Assembly (NCBI GenBank): GCA_963932465.1
Contig: OZ010799.1
Span: 157,104,761 to 157,168,760, forward strand
DNA from: Maratus speciosus
Taxonomy: Eukaryota > Arthropoda > Arachnida > Araneae > Salticidae
DNA length: 64,000 nt
Direction of reading: 5' to 3'
The position numbers and the translations under genes are program-made. The notes below the pieces were generated by a model, which was given only the letters and a program-made list of their open reading frames with translations, searched no databases and was not told the origin of the DNA. Numbering within the stretch: position 1 is the stretch's first letter; every line of letters starts with the position of its first letter. Positions 45,407 to 55,656 of this stretch are shown in pieces.

Positions 45407-46364
45407 GATATAAAAAACTGGCGGAACCGAGAGAAAAGTAAAGCTCGGTCTAAAAAAGTTACAGTAAAAAATTGGCAAATACTTTCAGTTAAAAAAGTAA
45501 GTAGTGCGTAGAAAAGTAATGGAATCAGATTATCTGTAAAGCTCATGAAATTACCCAAATTTTTGTTGATAGCTGAAAATGTGGACTGAGCTTTACTGGT
45601 GCCTTATATTCAAAATCATATTATCCACTCAAAATGAGTACTGTGTCTAGTAAACAGAATGTGTAGTTATGTGCAAAAAAATTTCTGTCAGGCCCAGAAT
45701 TGTGGACATGATTGCATCAAGTCAGCCTAAATTCCACAAACCTAAAATAATGTAAACCATGAAGTAATATTTTAAGTATAACATTAATATAGTCAAGTTA
45801 TTGAGGAATTGTTGTTATTAACATTTCTGACATAACACATGTAGCGTAGTAATTTTTATTTCATGTAATTACTGTGTAAAGGGAGCCTTATGTCAATGGA
45901 CCTAAACCAGACAAGTAGTTAGAATATGGTTGAATCGTACATGCTTAGGGTTTTGGGCTTACTTTGGACTTTGATCTTCCAGGTTTATCAGTGTCCCTTG
46001 GAATGGAATTTGGTCGATACTTCGTACTGAACGATCTCTTATGTTCTCACTCATTTTCAAATCGACCTTTAACCTATTCTTATGAACCCAAATTTTTAAA
46101 CTGGCTACGAATGATTGGAATTCAGAATGAGTTAAAAATGCCTTTACTTCCCTGATTGGTTTTAAGGCACCAGTAAAGCTCAGTCCACATTTTCAGCTAT
46201 CAACAAAAATTTGGGTAATTTCATGAGCTTTACAGATAATCTGATTCCATTACTTTTCTACGCACTACTTACTTTTTTAACTGAAACTATTTGCCAATTT
46301 TTTACTGCAACTTTTTTAGACCGAGCTTTACTTTTCTCTCGGGTTCCACCAGTTTTTTATATCA
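45407..46364. mobile_element. Foldback with near-identical 200-bp arms
   Basis: The left arm (45407-45606) and right arm (46163-46364) are inverted copies with only a handful of differences. Both include ATTACCCAAATTTTTGTTG, GAAAATGTGGACTGAGC and TTACTGGTGCCTTA at the inner edge. The spacer is 556 bp. The two similar frames (45334-45558 minus, 46211-46399 plus) are translations of the same arm and are not called as genes. Confidence 0.75.
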
Positions 46365-46386
46365 TTATAAAGGACAAACCATCGAC

Positions 46387-46653
46387 CCTTGAATACTAGG
46401 CTTGAGTGCTGACACAAAAATCGCGGCTGCCGAAGACGTATTTTTTTTTAACGTGTGTGGGGTTTCCTAAATTCAGACACCAGGATTTTATAAAAGATTT
46501 CTTTGAGTTTTTTAATCTCAGAAAAATAAAGGGGAGAAAACTTTAAAAAAAAATATTGGCACCAAAACTTAAGGGACTGTACACACGCTGAAAACAATCC
46601 GCCTTCAACAGCCGCCATTTTTGTGTCAGCTCTCAGGCCTAGTATTCATGGGG
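46387..46653. mobile_element. Short foldback element
   Basis: 267 bp with about 48-bp ends: GAATACTAGGCTTGAGTGCT and the complement of AGCTCTCAGGCCTAGTATTC, continuing through GACACAAAAAT(C/G)GCGGCTG. It starts 22 bp after the preceding foldback ends. Non-coding. Confidence 0.7.
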
Positions 46654-46985
46654 CGGTGTACAAACGTGTCTGTGCGTAACGCTGACGTCATTTTTGAAGG
46701 GCAACACTTGACGATGAAATTTGGGTTAGATTTACCTTTGAGTTATTTTGTTCAAAAAATAATACTACACTTTTAAAATCAACGGCTCATATTTGAAGTA
46801 TATGTAATGAATTTTTATTGTAAATAATTTGTTTATTTCTCACACATATATCGAAACATTATTTTTAGTATACAAAGAAACCAGAATGGCTAGATTCCCA
46901 CAGTGGATCTTTTTTTTTAAATTTTGATTGGAGATTGAGTATCGGAAACTTTGGAAGTTTAACATAATAGGCTGATAGCCTAGAC

Positions 46986-49181
46986 CAGAGACGGCGAACC
47001 TTTTCACATTCGCGTGCCAAATTTTTTAAAAGAATATTTTGCATGACCATAACCTGCCAACAGCAATAACAACAACAACAAAAATACTAGATTAAAATTT
47101 AAATCAAAAGTACTTGAATTTTTATTTATGAGTATTAAAAAATATGGTACATATACAGGTGGTACACGGAAATAATTATAGTAAAATTTATATTTTAGAA
47201 ACTGACAAAAAAATCGATTTTTGTAATTTTGGAGGACAAATAATTGATATTGGGTACTTGTTACTTTTAACGGAAGGCAAGCTGAAGAGGAGTTATATGC
47301 CAGGTAGTTTTCATTTAAGTTTTTCGGATCATTGCTTTCCGAAATAATCCTTCTTTTAGATATTCTACCAATCTCTTGATTTGATAACTTATGTAGACCA
47401 TATTGAAGTAGATTGAAATTAATTACGTTGCAATTTAACTTTTATGTTTTCCGGAAAAAATTTAAAAATAAATACTCAAAAGCTTAACTTGTGTTAATTC
47501 GTGGGGTTTGTGTTTCTTCATTCTGAAACAAATGCCTTATATTAAAGATTATTCCACTATGTGGCAGCACTAGACGGCAGCCCTAATTTCTGTGATTAGC
47601 TGCTGTCAGATTTTCCCTTCATTCCCTGCGATAAGTTTTTCCACAGAGTTCTACGAGACGCGCGATGATTATAATATGTACGCGTGTTACTTTATTATTT
47701 TCCTCGCGGAGTTGCTTATGAGAGGCGAGAAGAAGGTGGGGATGTTTGCGAGTCAATGTTTCCTCTGCGGATTTCTTCTGTCAATTTTAATTTTGTAAAT
47801 ATGTACAGCCATCCTGTAAATGGGGTATTCTCACAATCTTTTGATTTTCATGTCCCTGAATAATAATTTTTATTTTAACATGCTTTTTTGTGTTTTTTTA
47901 ATTCATATACTGGGGAACATACCATTGCATGATTGCACAACAATATTAACGAGATAAATAAGTCTTGGACGATGTTGGGGGTCCAAACACATGGAAAACT
48001 CATCTACCCTCCCGTGTCCCTGATGCTGATTTTGAAGTTTGGAGCTGTCTGGATTAAATTGTTACAATATAAATAAGTTCATGTAATTTTTTTCTGAAAC
48101 CGGAACTATTGTTTTACGTAAATATCTAGCTAAAAATTAACCTGCACACATTTTTAGGGTTGTTATTATTTTTTAAACTCTGTCCCTGTGTTTTAGATTC
48201 CTTACCATCCCTCTTCTAAAATTATACAGAAAATCCTTTCAGATGCAGCCACAGAAATTTTTCAAGTTTTTTCTCATGCAGAAGTATGCTAGAGAAATAA
48301 TGTCTAAAATTCTTTGGCAGGAAATTTACTGAAGAATTTAAATCAGCATTTAAATATCAATTTCAAGCATCGTGACTTTATTGGTAGTCTCACCGTCCTC
48401 CAGGTTTATTGCTGCACTTTTCGAGCTCAATTAAAAAAAAAATTAATTTAATCCAATGTTATCAACTGTTTCTAAAAATCAATGAACATTGTGGCTATCA
48501 CTTAGCCTTAACACGATTTTATTAAAAATAGGTGGTAATTTTCCTTACCGTTCCATCCTTACCGTCCCCTTTTTCCAATCCATCCCCTGGTTTTACCTTA
48601 CCGTCCTTTCTTTAAGACCCCTTTAAGACAATGTTATACAAAAATTCTGTATTAAAAGTACTACATTGTTATTATTTCCTATTTGAATGTCTTGTGGTTA
48701 CTATGCAAATTCATTATACGTAAAAATTTAGAAGAAAATAAAAAGTTATAGGGCTAAAATGGTAAGGAAAATTAAACTCGCAAGGTTTAAATTAAACTTC
48801 AGTTAAATAAGAAATTTTTCGCTGCTGACCATTTTTCTTTATTTTGAATCATTAAGGCATTTGTCTATCAGATTAAAATGTTATTTTAGCAAGTTTAATT
48901 TTATCAGATTTTTTCCCCCAAAAGTCAAAAGATTGTGAAAATGTCCCAAATAGGAGCATGTCGTGTAGTACAGAAATTTCATTAAACATTCTTTCTATTA
49001 TAGTCTAGAAAGGCGTGTCCTTTTGAACTGATGAGTAATATTAAATATCGCAGCGCCTACTTATGGAAAGTAAGGCAGCTAAAATTCTATTTTAATTTAG
49101 AATTTGAATTAACGCCGTGCCCAAAATATACTGTCTGTCGCATGCACCTGTGGTACACGTTCCATAGGTTCGCCATCCTTG
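46986..49181. mobile_element. Degenerate hAT (Charlie-like) element
   Basis: The left end CAGAGACGGCGAACCTTTTC...CGCGTGCC and right end GGTTCGCCATCCTTG are inverted and match the CAGGGGTGGCGAACCT ends typical of hAT-Charlie elements. The right subterminal part (TGCACCTGTGGTACACG) fits too. The 8-bp flanks GCCTAGAC and CTTTGGAC agree only in part. No transposase is recognisable between them; the ~70-aa frames at 47144-47798 have no known domain. Confidence 0.5.
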
Positions 49182-49925
49182 CTTTGGACTTTTACGCGAA
49201 TTTAGAAATGTCGATATTCCAGGAAACATATTTGTTGAAAAGCTCATCCCCTTAACTGTTTTGCCCGAGTGCCGCTCGGACAAAAAGAGTTTGCTATCTT
49301 TGATACTAAAAGCTTTTGGATACCACTTAATTTCAACTGTAATCTTTGGTTTGCTAGATGGCGTACCTTTTTCGATTGTACAAAGCCATGTATTTTAGTA
49401 AAAAAAAAAAAAAAAAAAAGAAAGAAAGGCCGGGTCCTTATTTTTAATTTACTGTGTCAAAAAAAAAAAAAAGAGGTTAAAAGGAATAGAATCCAGTGAA
49501 ACATACTGTAACGTTTACTAAAACCAAATTATGGGAAAGAAACTGAAATATCTATGATGAACAAACCGAAAACAATAAATTCTGATTAAATATATTAATC
49601 AGAATTGTAAAATATTCAGCATAATTTGTTGAAATGCAGAAAATTTAGAAGCCAGTTTGAATATGTCAATTTCATTAGCTGCTTTAGTTAACGCACAAGG
49701 GCTTACGCGAGAGGCGTGGCCAGTCAAGCTTGAAAACTGAGTTACAGAATTTGTACTACGTAAGAGAAACAAATAAATATAGCGAATATTGGAAAATGTT
49801 AAGCAGCGAATTGGGATCTATGTTCAATGTAAATTGCTCGAGTTAAGCGACTTGTAACTCATGACTGAATAACAAAACTAATCGTTGATAAAATGTAATT
49901 TAAAACTTTATTTAAACTTTAACTC
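49182..49925. other. Spacer, nothing recognised
   Basis: Contains an A/G-rich run near 49401-49430. The K-rich frame at 49269-49499 follows that run and is not called. Confidence 0.4.
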
Positions 49926-49929
49926 TTAA

Positions 49930-50131
49930 CCCCTTAATTCTCGCTCCCGTGATATTCACGGGCTGTGTCTTTTATTCAGAATGTTTGATTCCCACCAGTT
50001 TTATAAAATAGTGTAATTCGCTTTATTATGATATCATTTTTATCTGTCATTAAACAAGGTGAATTTTTCTTTTTCAAAAAAGTGGTGCCAATAAGCAATT
50101 TGAATTTTTAAACTGTAATTTAATGCGACCG
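49930..50131. mobile_element. TTAA-flanked short element, first of a pair
   Basis: It starts CCCCTTAATTCTCGCTCCCG after TTAA (49926-49929) and shares CCCGTGATATTCACGGGC and TTTTATTCAGAATGTTTG with 41998-42237. It stops at TTAA 50132-50135, which also begins the next element. The right end does not pair well with the left, so it may be truncated. Confidence 0.5.
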
Positions 50132-50135
50132 TTAA

Positions 50136-50343
50136 CCCATTGAGGGGCACCGGTATATATTATATACCACCTACGATTAATGAAGTTTTACACCAGAAAA
50201 AGTTTATTAAATTTTACTTTTCTAACTTTGGTGGAAAAAAAAAAAAACGTAAAATTACTTTTACGTATTTAGAAATAGAATTTTTCAAAGATTCCGGTGG
50301 GAATTCAGCATTTCACAAACGTAATTGCTTGCCCCTCAAGGGG
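50136..50343. mobile_element. TTAA-flanked short element, 208 bp
   Basis: Ends CCCATTGAGGGGCA and TGCCCCTCAAGGGG (13 of 14 pair), with TTAA on both sides (50132-50135, 50344-50347). The interior (TTATTAAATTTTACTTTT, GATTCCGGTG) matches the element at 62575-62782, also 208 bp, so they are one family. The 83-aa frame at 50140 is within it. Confidence 0.75.
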
Positions 50344-50347
50344 TTAA

Positions 50348-50837
50348 GGAGGGATTTGCCACTAGAAGGCAGTAAAAAGGGTATTGTTTAGAATTATTTT
50401 TATGGAATAGGAATAAAGGTTTTAACTCCGGGTTTTTGCATGGTTTTTATTATAATTTTAAGAACATAAAAAAAAAATTTCTTTAATAAAAAATTGATGA
50501 TGTGTTTCGAGTTACGTGGGTGGATGCATGTTAAAAAAGTAATATAAGGGATAAAAGTTGAAAATGAACAAAGTTGAAGCCATATGAAAAAAGAGGTCAT
50601 ATGAAAAAAAAGGTCTATTTCTGACCTCTTTTTTCGAACTTCTAAAAATATTTATTTTTTATAAAAAAATGGCTGAACGTGGTCCAAGCTCCAATAAATT
50701 ATATTACCTTTAATTTTTTTTTTTTTTTAAATAGCAAGCTCGGTTTAATAGTTTTTGCGTTCTCATTCCGCACAGTTTGAAAATGTCATTTTGTGTAAAA
50801 GGCGTTTCTAGTACTCCAAAACAGTGTAAACCTATGG
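50348..50837. other. AT-rich spacer, nothing recognised
   Basis: A short direct duplication GAAAAAAGAGGTCATATGAA / GAAAAAAAGGTC near 50585-50612. No gene supported. Confidence 0.4.
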
Positions 50838-51961
50838 AGGCTATCAAAGCCTGAGAGCTAATGTGCAGGTGCACGTATGAATGTATGAATGTATGTAGGT
50901 ATGTACGTATGTACGTAACGCGGTAACTCTTGATAGAAACATCCGATTTGCTTGAAAAAAATTTTCTAGGTTCATTGTGATAAGGCGCTTCACTGATTAG
51001 TTTTGATAGCTCATTGGTTAAGGATAAAGGGGGAAAGGGAGGGTTGGTCCACCCCCCCCCCCCCCCCCTTAATTCAGATAAATGGGGTTTTCTTGCAGAA
51101 TGATTCGATTTGCTCTGAATTTGGTATACCGGTTTATTATGTTAAGGAACTTCCCTGATTAGTTTTGGGGGTTCATTGGTTAACGATAAAGGGGGAAAAA
51201 GAGGGTTAGTCCACCCCCCTTAATTCAGATAAATGGGTTTTTCATGCAGAATTATTCGATTTGCCCCGAATTTGGTATACCGGTTTATTATGTTAAGGAA
51301 CTTCCCTGATTAGTTTTGGGGGTTCATTGGTTAAGGATAAAGGGGGGGGGGAAAGGGGGTTAGTCCACCCTCTTAATTCAGATAAATGGGTTTTTCATGC
51401 AGAATGATTCGATTTGTTCCGAATTTTGTATACAGGTTTATTATGTTAAGGAACTTCCCTGATTAGTTTTGCGGGTTCATTGGTTAAGGATAAAGAGGGA
51501 AAAAGGGGGTTCTTCCACCCCTCTTAATTCAGATAAATGGGTTTTTCATGCAGAATTATTCGATTTGCTCCGAATTTGGTATACCGGTTTATTATGTTAA
51601 GGAACTTCCCTGATTAGTTTTGGGGGTTCATTGGTTAAGGATAAAGGGGGGTAGTCCACCCCCCTTAATTCAGATAAATAAGTTTTTCATGCAGAATTAT
51701 TCGATTTGCTCAGAATTTGGTATACCGGTTTATTATGTTAAGGAACATCCCTGATTAGTTTTGGGGTTCATTGGTTAAGGATAAAGGGGGGGGGGAAAGG
51801 GGGTTAGTTCACCCCTCTTAATTCAGATAAATGGGTTTTTCATGCAGAATTATTCGATTTGCTCCGAATTTGGCATACCGGTTTATTATGTTAAGGAACT
51901 TCCCTGATAAGTTTTGGGGGTTCATTGGTTAAGGATAAAGGGGGGAAAAGGGGGGTAGTCC

Positions 51962-52612
51962 TGTTAGAAAGTGAATAATGATTTACCGAAATTGCAAGAC
52001 ATGGTGAAATAATTACAGCTGTGTTTCAAGATTGCATTTGAAAGATGAAATCGTTTTTATCTGAGTGGAAACCAACTACCCATTTTTCCCTCTTTTCACG
52101 TGCAGAGAGAAAAAAAAAAGAGGAATTTCCAACATCTGGTATACATAAAAGTGTTGCACAACGAGATGCAATAAGAAAGACTAATGAACTGAAAACTTTT
52201 CTTTCTTTTTTTAGTCAGTCTCTAAATATATGCCCTAAGCAAAACACGCAGTGTGTCTGCGCTCTGAAAAATCTTAAAGAAATAATATGTTAATTAAATA
52301 TATAACTTTGAATGTAAATTTAATTTTAACTTTATCTATGTTAATTTAATTAAATAGTGTAGTCCTGTGATCCTGTGCCCTCTTTTGTTACTGAGTGGAA
52401 TATTTTCGTGCTGATTCACTTTGGATTTTTATAGCAGGTTGGATTACCTTACGCGGATTCAATCAACGCTGAAAATAAAGGTAGGAGCATGCCAATTTTA
52501 TCTTTCTCCTTTTTTGTGAAGATGTTAAAAGGGAAAACATTATTTTCTAAATATAATTCATGAAGAGAAGCTCAGTTATTTAACTGCCGTGATTTCACAA
52601 TAAAAATTCAAT
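51962..52612 (+). repeat. 5' LTR
   Basis: Begins TGTTAGAAAG and ends about AATTCAAT. The end is uncertain by one or two bases because the following TAG is shared with the target site, and if Copia's own rule is followed it would end at 52613. AATAAA at 52474-52479 is a plausible polyadenylation signal, followed by GTAGGAG, which could serve as a splice donor. A TATA-like ATATAACTTTG lies near 52304. Confidence 0.9.
52045..52293 (+). CDS. 82-aa open frame inside the LTR
   Basis: Present identically in both LTRs (again at 56817-57065). The peptide has an acidic/basic stretch ERKKKEEF near residues 21-28, an ARG-poor middle with RDAIRKTNELK, and a cysteine-bearing tail (CPKQNTQCVCALK, residues 61-73). 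No signal peptide, membrane segment or known domain. Its position in U3 would place it on a transcript only if transcription starts upstream of it, so it may be fortuitous. Confidence 0.2.
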   Translation: MKSFLSEWKPTTHFSLFSRAERKKKEEFPTSGIHKSVAQRDAIRKTNELKTFLSFFSQSLNICPKQNTQCVCALKNLKEIIC

Positions 52613-52613
52613 A

Positions 52614-52631
52614 GATTATGAGAACAGACTG
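52614..52631 (+). promoter_or_regulatory. Putative primer-binding site
   Basis: GATTATGAGAACAGACTG directly follows the 5' LTR. It resembles the site used by Drosophila copia (GGTTATGGGCCCAGTC), which pairs with an internal part of initiator tRNA-Met, with several differences. Inference by analogy. Confidence 0.5.
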
Positions 52632-52756
52632 AAGGCTGTGAACACGGCAAGTTACCGCTCTCTTCTATTTAAACTATTGTGACAATAAATGAAAATAAAC
52701 GAAAACTCTTGAAAGTTAAGAAACTAAAATAAAAGAAACCTTTTAAAGATAAAACA

Positions 52757-53812
52757 ATGGCCTCCTCCCTAAAAGAAACTTTTAATATCGAAAAATTAAA
52801 TCCGCATAACTATGCCCAATGGAGTTTTAAAACCCAGATGCTCCTAATGAGGGAAGATTTATTTAATTATACACAGGATGACCCCCCAACACCACTAACT
52901 ACTGAGTGGACTAAGCAAGATAATCGTGCTAGGGCTACAATTATATTAACTTTAGAAGACTCACAACTTATTTATGTGAAAAATGAAACGACAGCCAAGA
53001 CAACTTGGAATGTTTTAAAAACTATACACGAGCGCGCAAACCTTTCGAGCAAATTATATTTACTCAGAAAGTTATACAGTATAAAACTCGGGGAAAACGG
53101 AGATATGATAAGTCATATCGTAAAAATACTAGAAACAGCCGACAGATTAAAGGCGATAGGGGAAGAAATTAAGGACACGCATTTATCCGCGTTACTTTTA
53201 TGCTCCCTCCCACCGAGTTATGATACTTTGATTATCGCACTTGAAGCGAGAAATGAAGAGGAGTTAAACTCTGAATTTATAAAAGGAAAATTGACCGATG
53301 AGTATCAAAGGAGACAAGATAGCTCGAATTATACGTCGCGCGAAAATGCGTACAAAGCAGAAAAAAATAATACTAAACCACAATATCGCAAACAAGAACA
53401 AAATATGTTTTGTACATATTGTAAAAGACGAAATCACATAAAATTAAATTGTTGGTTCCTTAAGAATAAAAATTCAAATTCTAAAAACCAAACAATGAAT
53501 AAAGGGAGACAGAATGCTGCATTATGTTCTGAAACGAACAAAATCACTCCGGAAGTAGAAGTACAAACAAACACACAGACTCTGGGGAATAGTAGCAAAG
53601 AAAACAAAACCACTTTAGATACAAAGGTGTCTCAAAACAATTGTTTCTTTTACGCGAACATTGAAAATAAATCTACCTGGATAATTGATTCAGGGAGCTC
53701 TTCACACCTTTGTAACGACATAAACCTATTCAGTGACATTGATACAATAATAAGAACACAGTCACGATTGCAAACGGAAAAATTCTTGCTTCACACGGGA
53801 CAGGCACAATAA
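52757..53812 (+). CDS. Copia Gag and start of protease (frame 1 of 3)
   Basis: 351 aa. The N-terminal part has the Copia Gag pattern (LNPHNYAQW near residue 15, then TAKTTWNVL and SKLYLLRKLYSIKLGE). A zinc knuckle CX2CX4HX4C (CTYCKRRNHIKLNC) lies at about residues 219-232; it binds the RNA genome in family members. The protease active site DSGSSSH is at about 311-317. Reading then leaves the coding frame: beyond about 53770 the protein turns into unrelated residues and stops at 53812, while protease-like sequence continues in another frame. Start chosen at the first ATG after the leader, in context AACAATGGC. Confidence 0.85.
   Translation: MASSLKETFNIEKLNPHNYAQWSFKTQMLLMREDLFNYTQDDPPTPLTTEWTKQDNRARATIILTLEDSQLIYVKNETTAKTTWNVLKTIHERANLSSKLYLLRKLYSIKLGENGDMISHIVKILETADRLKAIGEEIKDTHLSALLLCSLPPSYDTLIIALEARNEEELNSEFIKGKLTDEYQRRQDSSNYTSRENAYKAEKNNTKPQYRKQEQNMFCTYCKRRNHIKLNCWFLKNKNSNSKNQTMNKGRQNAALCSETNKITPEVEVQTNTQTLGNSSKENKTTLDTKVSQNNCFFYANIENKSTWIIDSGSSSHLCNDINLFSDIDTIIRTQSRLQTEKFLLHTGQAQ
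53765..53785 (+). other. Frameshift in the protease region
   Basis: Upstream, conserved sequence is in the frame of the 52757 ORF; downstream, sequence typical of the Copia protease C-terminal part continues in the frame of the 53854 ORF, which is open back to about this point. A single-base loss in this stretch accounts for the change. No slippery heptamer or obvious downstream pseudoknot is seen, so a programmed shift is unlikely. A sequencing error is possible. Confidence 0.75.
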
Positions 53813-53853
53813 AATTACAAACACAATCAAACGACATTACTTTAAATGAAGTT

Positions 53854-55656
53854 TTGTACGTGCCAGAAATACAGTCAAATTTAATGTCTGTTAATAAAGC
53901 AGTGAAGCATGGGTGTAAACTCATTTTTGAAAACGAAACCTGTAAATTAATCCAAAACGGCATAACCTTTATAGAAGGGAAAATTAAAGGTAATTTATAT
54001 GAAGTAGACCTTTACAAACATAAACAAGTAAACTATGCGAATTTAGCTCATCAATGCAAGAATAAAAACTGTATTGAACTCATGCATAGGAGATTCGGAC
54101 ACAGAGATATAAATGCTTTAAAGCAACTGCAAACTAAAAGTTTAGCAACAGGTTTTAATATGGAAAATTGTAAACATGAAGTAATATGCGAAAGTTGCAT
54201 AAAATGTAAATTAACAAATGCTCCGTATCCTACACAAGCTACAAACAAAGCTAGTAAAATTCTCGATTTGGTTCATTCTGATGTATGTGGCCCGATGCCA
54301 ACAGAAAGTATGGGAGGAAAGAAATTCTTTCACACATTTACTGATGATTTCAGTAGATTTACAATGGTATTTCTTTTATCAAAGAAAAGTGAAGTCATCA
54401 CTAAACTAAAAGAGTACGTAGCCATAACGAAAAATAAATTCGGTCGCAATATAAAGGAATTAAGAACTGACAACGGCGGGGAATATACCAGTGATGAGAT
54501 AGAAAATTACTTAAAAGAAGCAGGTATACACCATCAGCTAACCGTGCCAAATTCTCCAGCTCAAAACGGTGTTTCGGAGAGGAAGAATCGTACACTAGTT
54601 GAAATGACGCGATGCCTGTTATCGGAAGCGAAACTACCTCAGAAGTTTTGGGGTGAAGCTCTAAATACAGCGGTATACTTAACTAATCGACTCCCCACGA
54701 AAGCTCACAATTCTACTCCATACCAATTATGGACAAATAAAATACCGGATTTAAGCAACATTAGAATGTTTGGCTGCAAAGCTTACGCTTATCTCGACAA
54801 ATCCCAAAGAGGAAAACTTGATGATAAAGCGATTGAAGGAATTTTTGTCGGTTACGACAATAGATCTAAAAGTTATAGGATCTATACTGGTAATAATAAA
54901 ATTATACGAGCAAGAACCGTCAGATTTCTAGAAAACTTTAATTCAAACACAACACCACATTTAAATCTGAAAAATGATAGCGAAGTTCAGAAACAACCCG
55001 AAAAAGCAGGGGAAAATCCCTCAGAAATTATAATAAGTATGCAGGAAGAAAAACAAACAGACAGTGAGGAAAATACAACAAATGAACCTAGAAGATCACA
55101 AAGATCGAATAGAGGTGTTCCACCAGACAGACTCGCATACATTACTAAAGAAAATAAAATTATAGAGCCGAAAAATTTCGAAGATATTAAAAATCTAAAC
55201 AATCCACATGAGAAAAACCAATGGTACGAAGCAACTAGTGAAGAAATTGCTTCATTAATAAAAAATAACACCTGGGATCTAGTTGATCCTCCACCAGGCG
55301 TAAAAGTAATTGGAAATAAGTGGGTTTTTACGGTTAAATATAATTCAAATGGAGAAATTAATAAATACAAAGCGCGTTTGGTAGCGAAAGGCTATTCTCA
55401 AAAATTTGGTAGTGACTATTATGAAACCTTTGCACCAGTAGTAGCCTATACAACGCTAAGAGCATTTCTAGCGTGTGCAGCTCACAAAAACTTAAATGTA
55501 AACCATTTAGATATTAAAACCGCGTTTCTACATGGAAATTTAGAAGAAGTTGTTTATATGTCGCAACCAGAAGGACATATTAAACCGGGTGAAGAAAATA
55601 AAGTATGTAAGCTAAGAAAGGCTATATATGGCCTAAAACAAGCAGCAAGAGCATAG
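53854..55656 (+). CDS. Copia integrase and N-terminal RT (frame 2 of 3)
   Basis: 600 aa from the first ATG, although real homology starts upstream. In order: the end of protease (YVPEIQSNLMSVNK); the pre-integrase HHCC zinc domain (H78, H83, C112, C115); the integrase core with D143, D206 and E242, the last two 35 residues apart as in the D,D35E signature; a variable linker; and the start of reverse transcriptase (about 455-600) with NKWVFTVKYNSNGEINKYKA and the first catalytic aspartate in LDIKTAFLHG (D553). It ends in TAG at 55654-55656 right after KQAARA, where Copia elements carry tryptophan. Integrase inserts the cDNA copy in the nucleus. Confidence 0.9.
   Translation: MYVPEIQSNLMSVNKAVKHGCKLIFENETCKLIQNGITFIEGKIKGNLYEVDLYKHKQVNYANLAHQCKNKNCIELMHRRFGHRDINALKQLQTKSLATGFNMENCKHEVICESCIKCKLTNAPYPTQATNKASKILDLVHSDVCGPMPTESMGGKKFFHTFTDDFSRFTMVFLLSKKSEVITKLKEYVAITKNKFGRNIKELRTDNGGEYTSDEIENYLKEAGIHHQLTVPNSPAQNGVSERKNRTLVEMTRCLLSEAKLPQKFWGEALNTAVYLTNRLPTKAHNSTPYQLWTNKIPDLSNIRMFGCKAYAYLDKSQRGKLDDKAIEGIFVGYDNRSKSYRIYTGNNKIIRARTVRFLENFNSNTTPHLNLKNDSEVQKQPEKAGENPSEIIISMQEEKQTDSEENTTNEPRRSQRSNRGVPPDRLAYITKENKIIEPKNFEDIKNLNNPHEKNQWYEATSEEIASLIKNNTWDLVDPPPGVKVIGNKWVFTVKYNSNGEINKYKARLVAKGYSQKFGSDYYETFAPVVAYTTLRAFLACAAHKNLNVNHLDIKTAFLHGNLEEVVYMSQPEGHIKPGEENKVCKLRKAIYGLKQAARA

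Noticed and set aside
45334..46399. Two similar peptides (NFMSFTDNLIPLL) as a duplicated gene
   Set aside because: They are the same foldback arm read from both sides; there is no sign of coding selection.
49269..49499. Lysine-rich 76-aa frame
   Set aside because: The lysines come from A-runs and nothing else supports coding.
53765..53812. Programmed frameshift between gag and pol
   Set aside because: Copia elements normally use one frame, and no slippery heptamer is visible; a lesion or sequencing error fits better.
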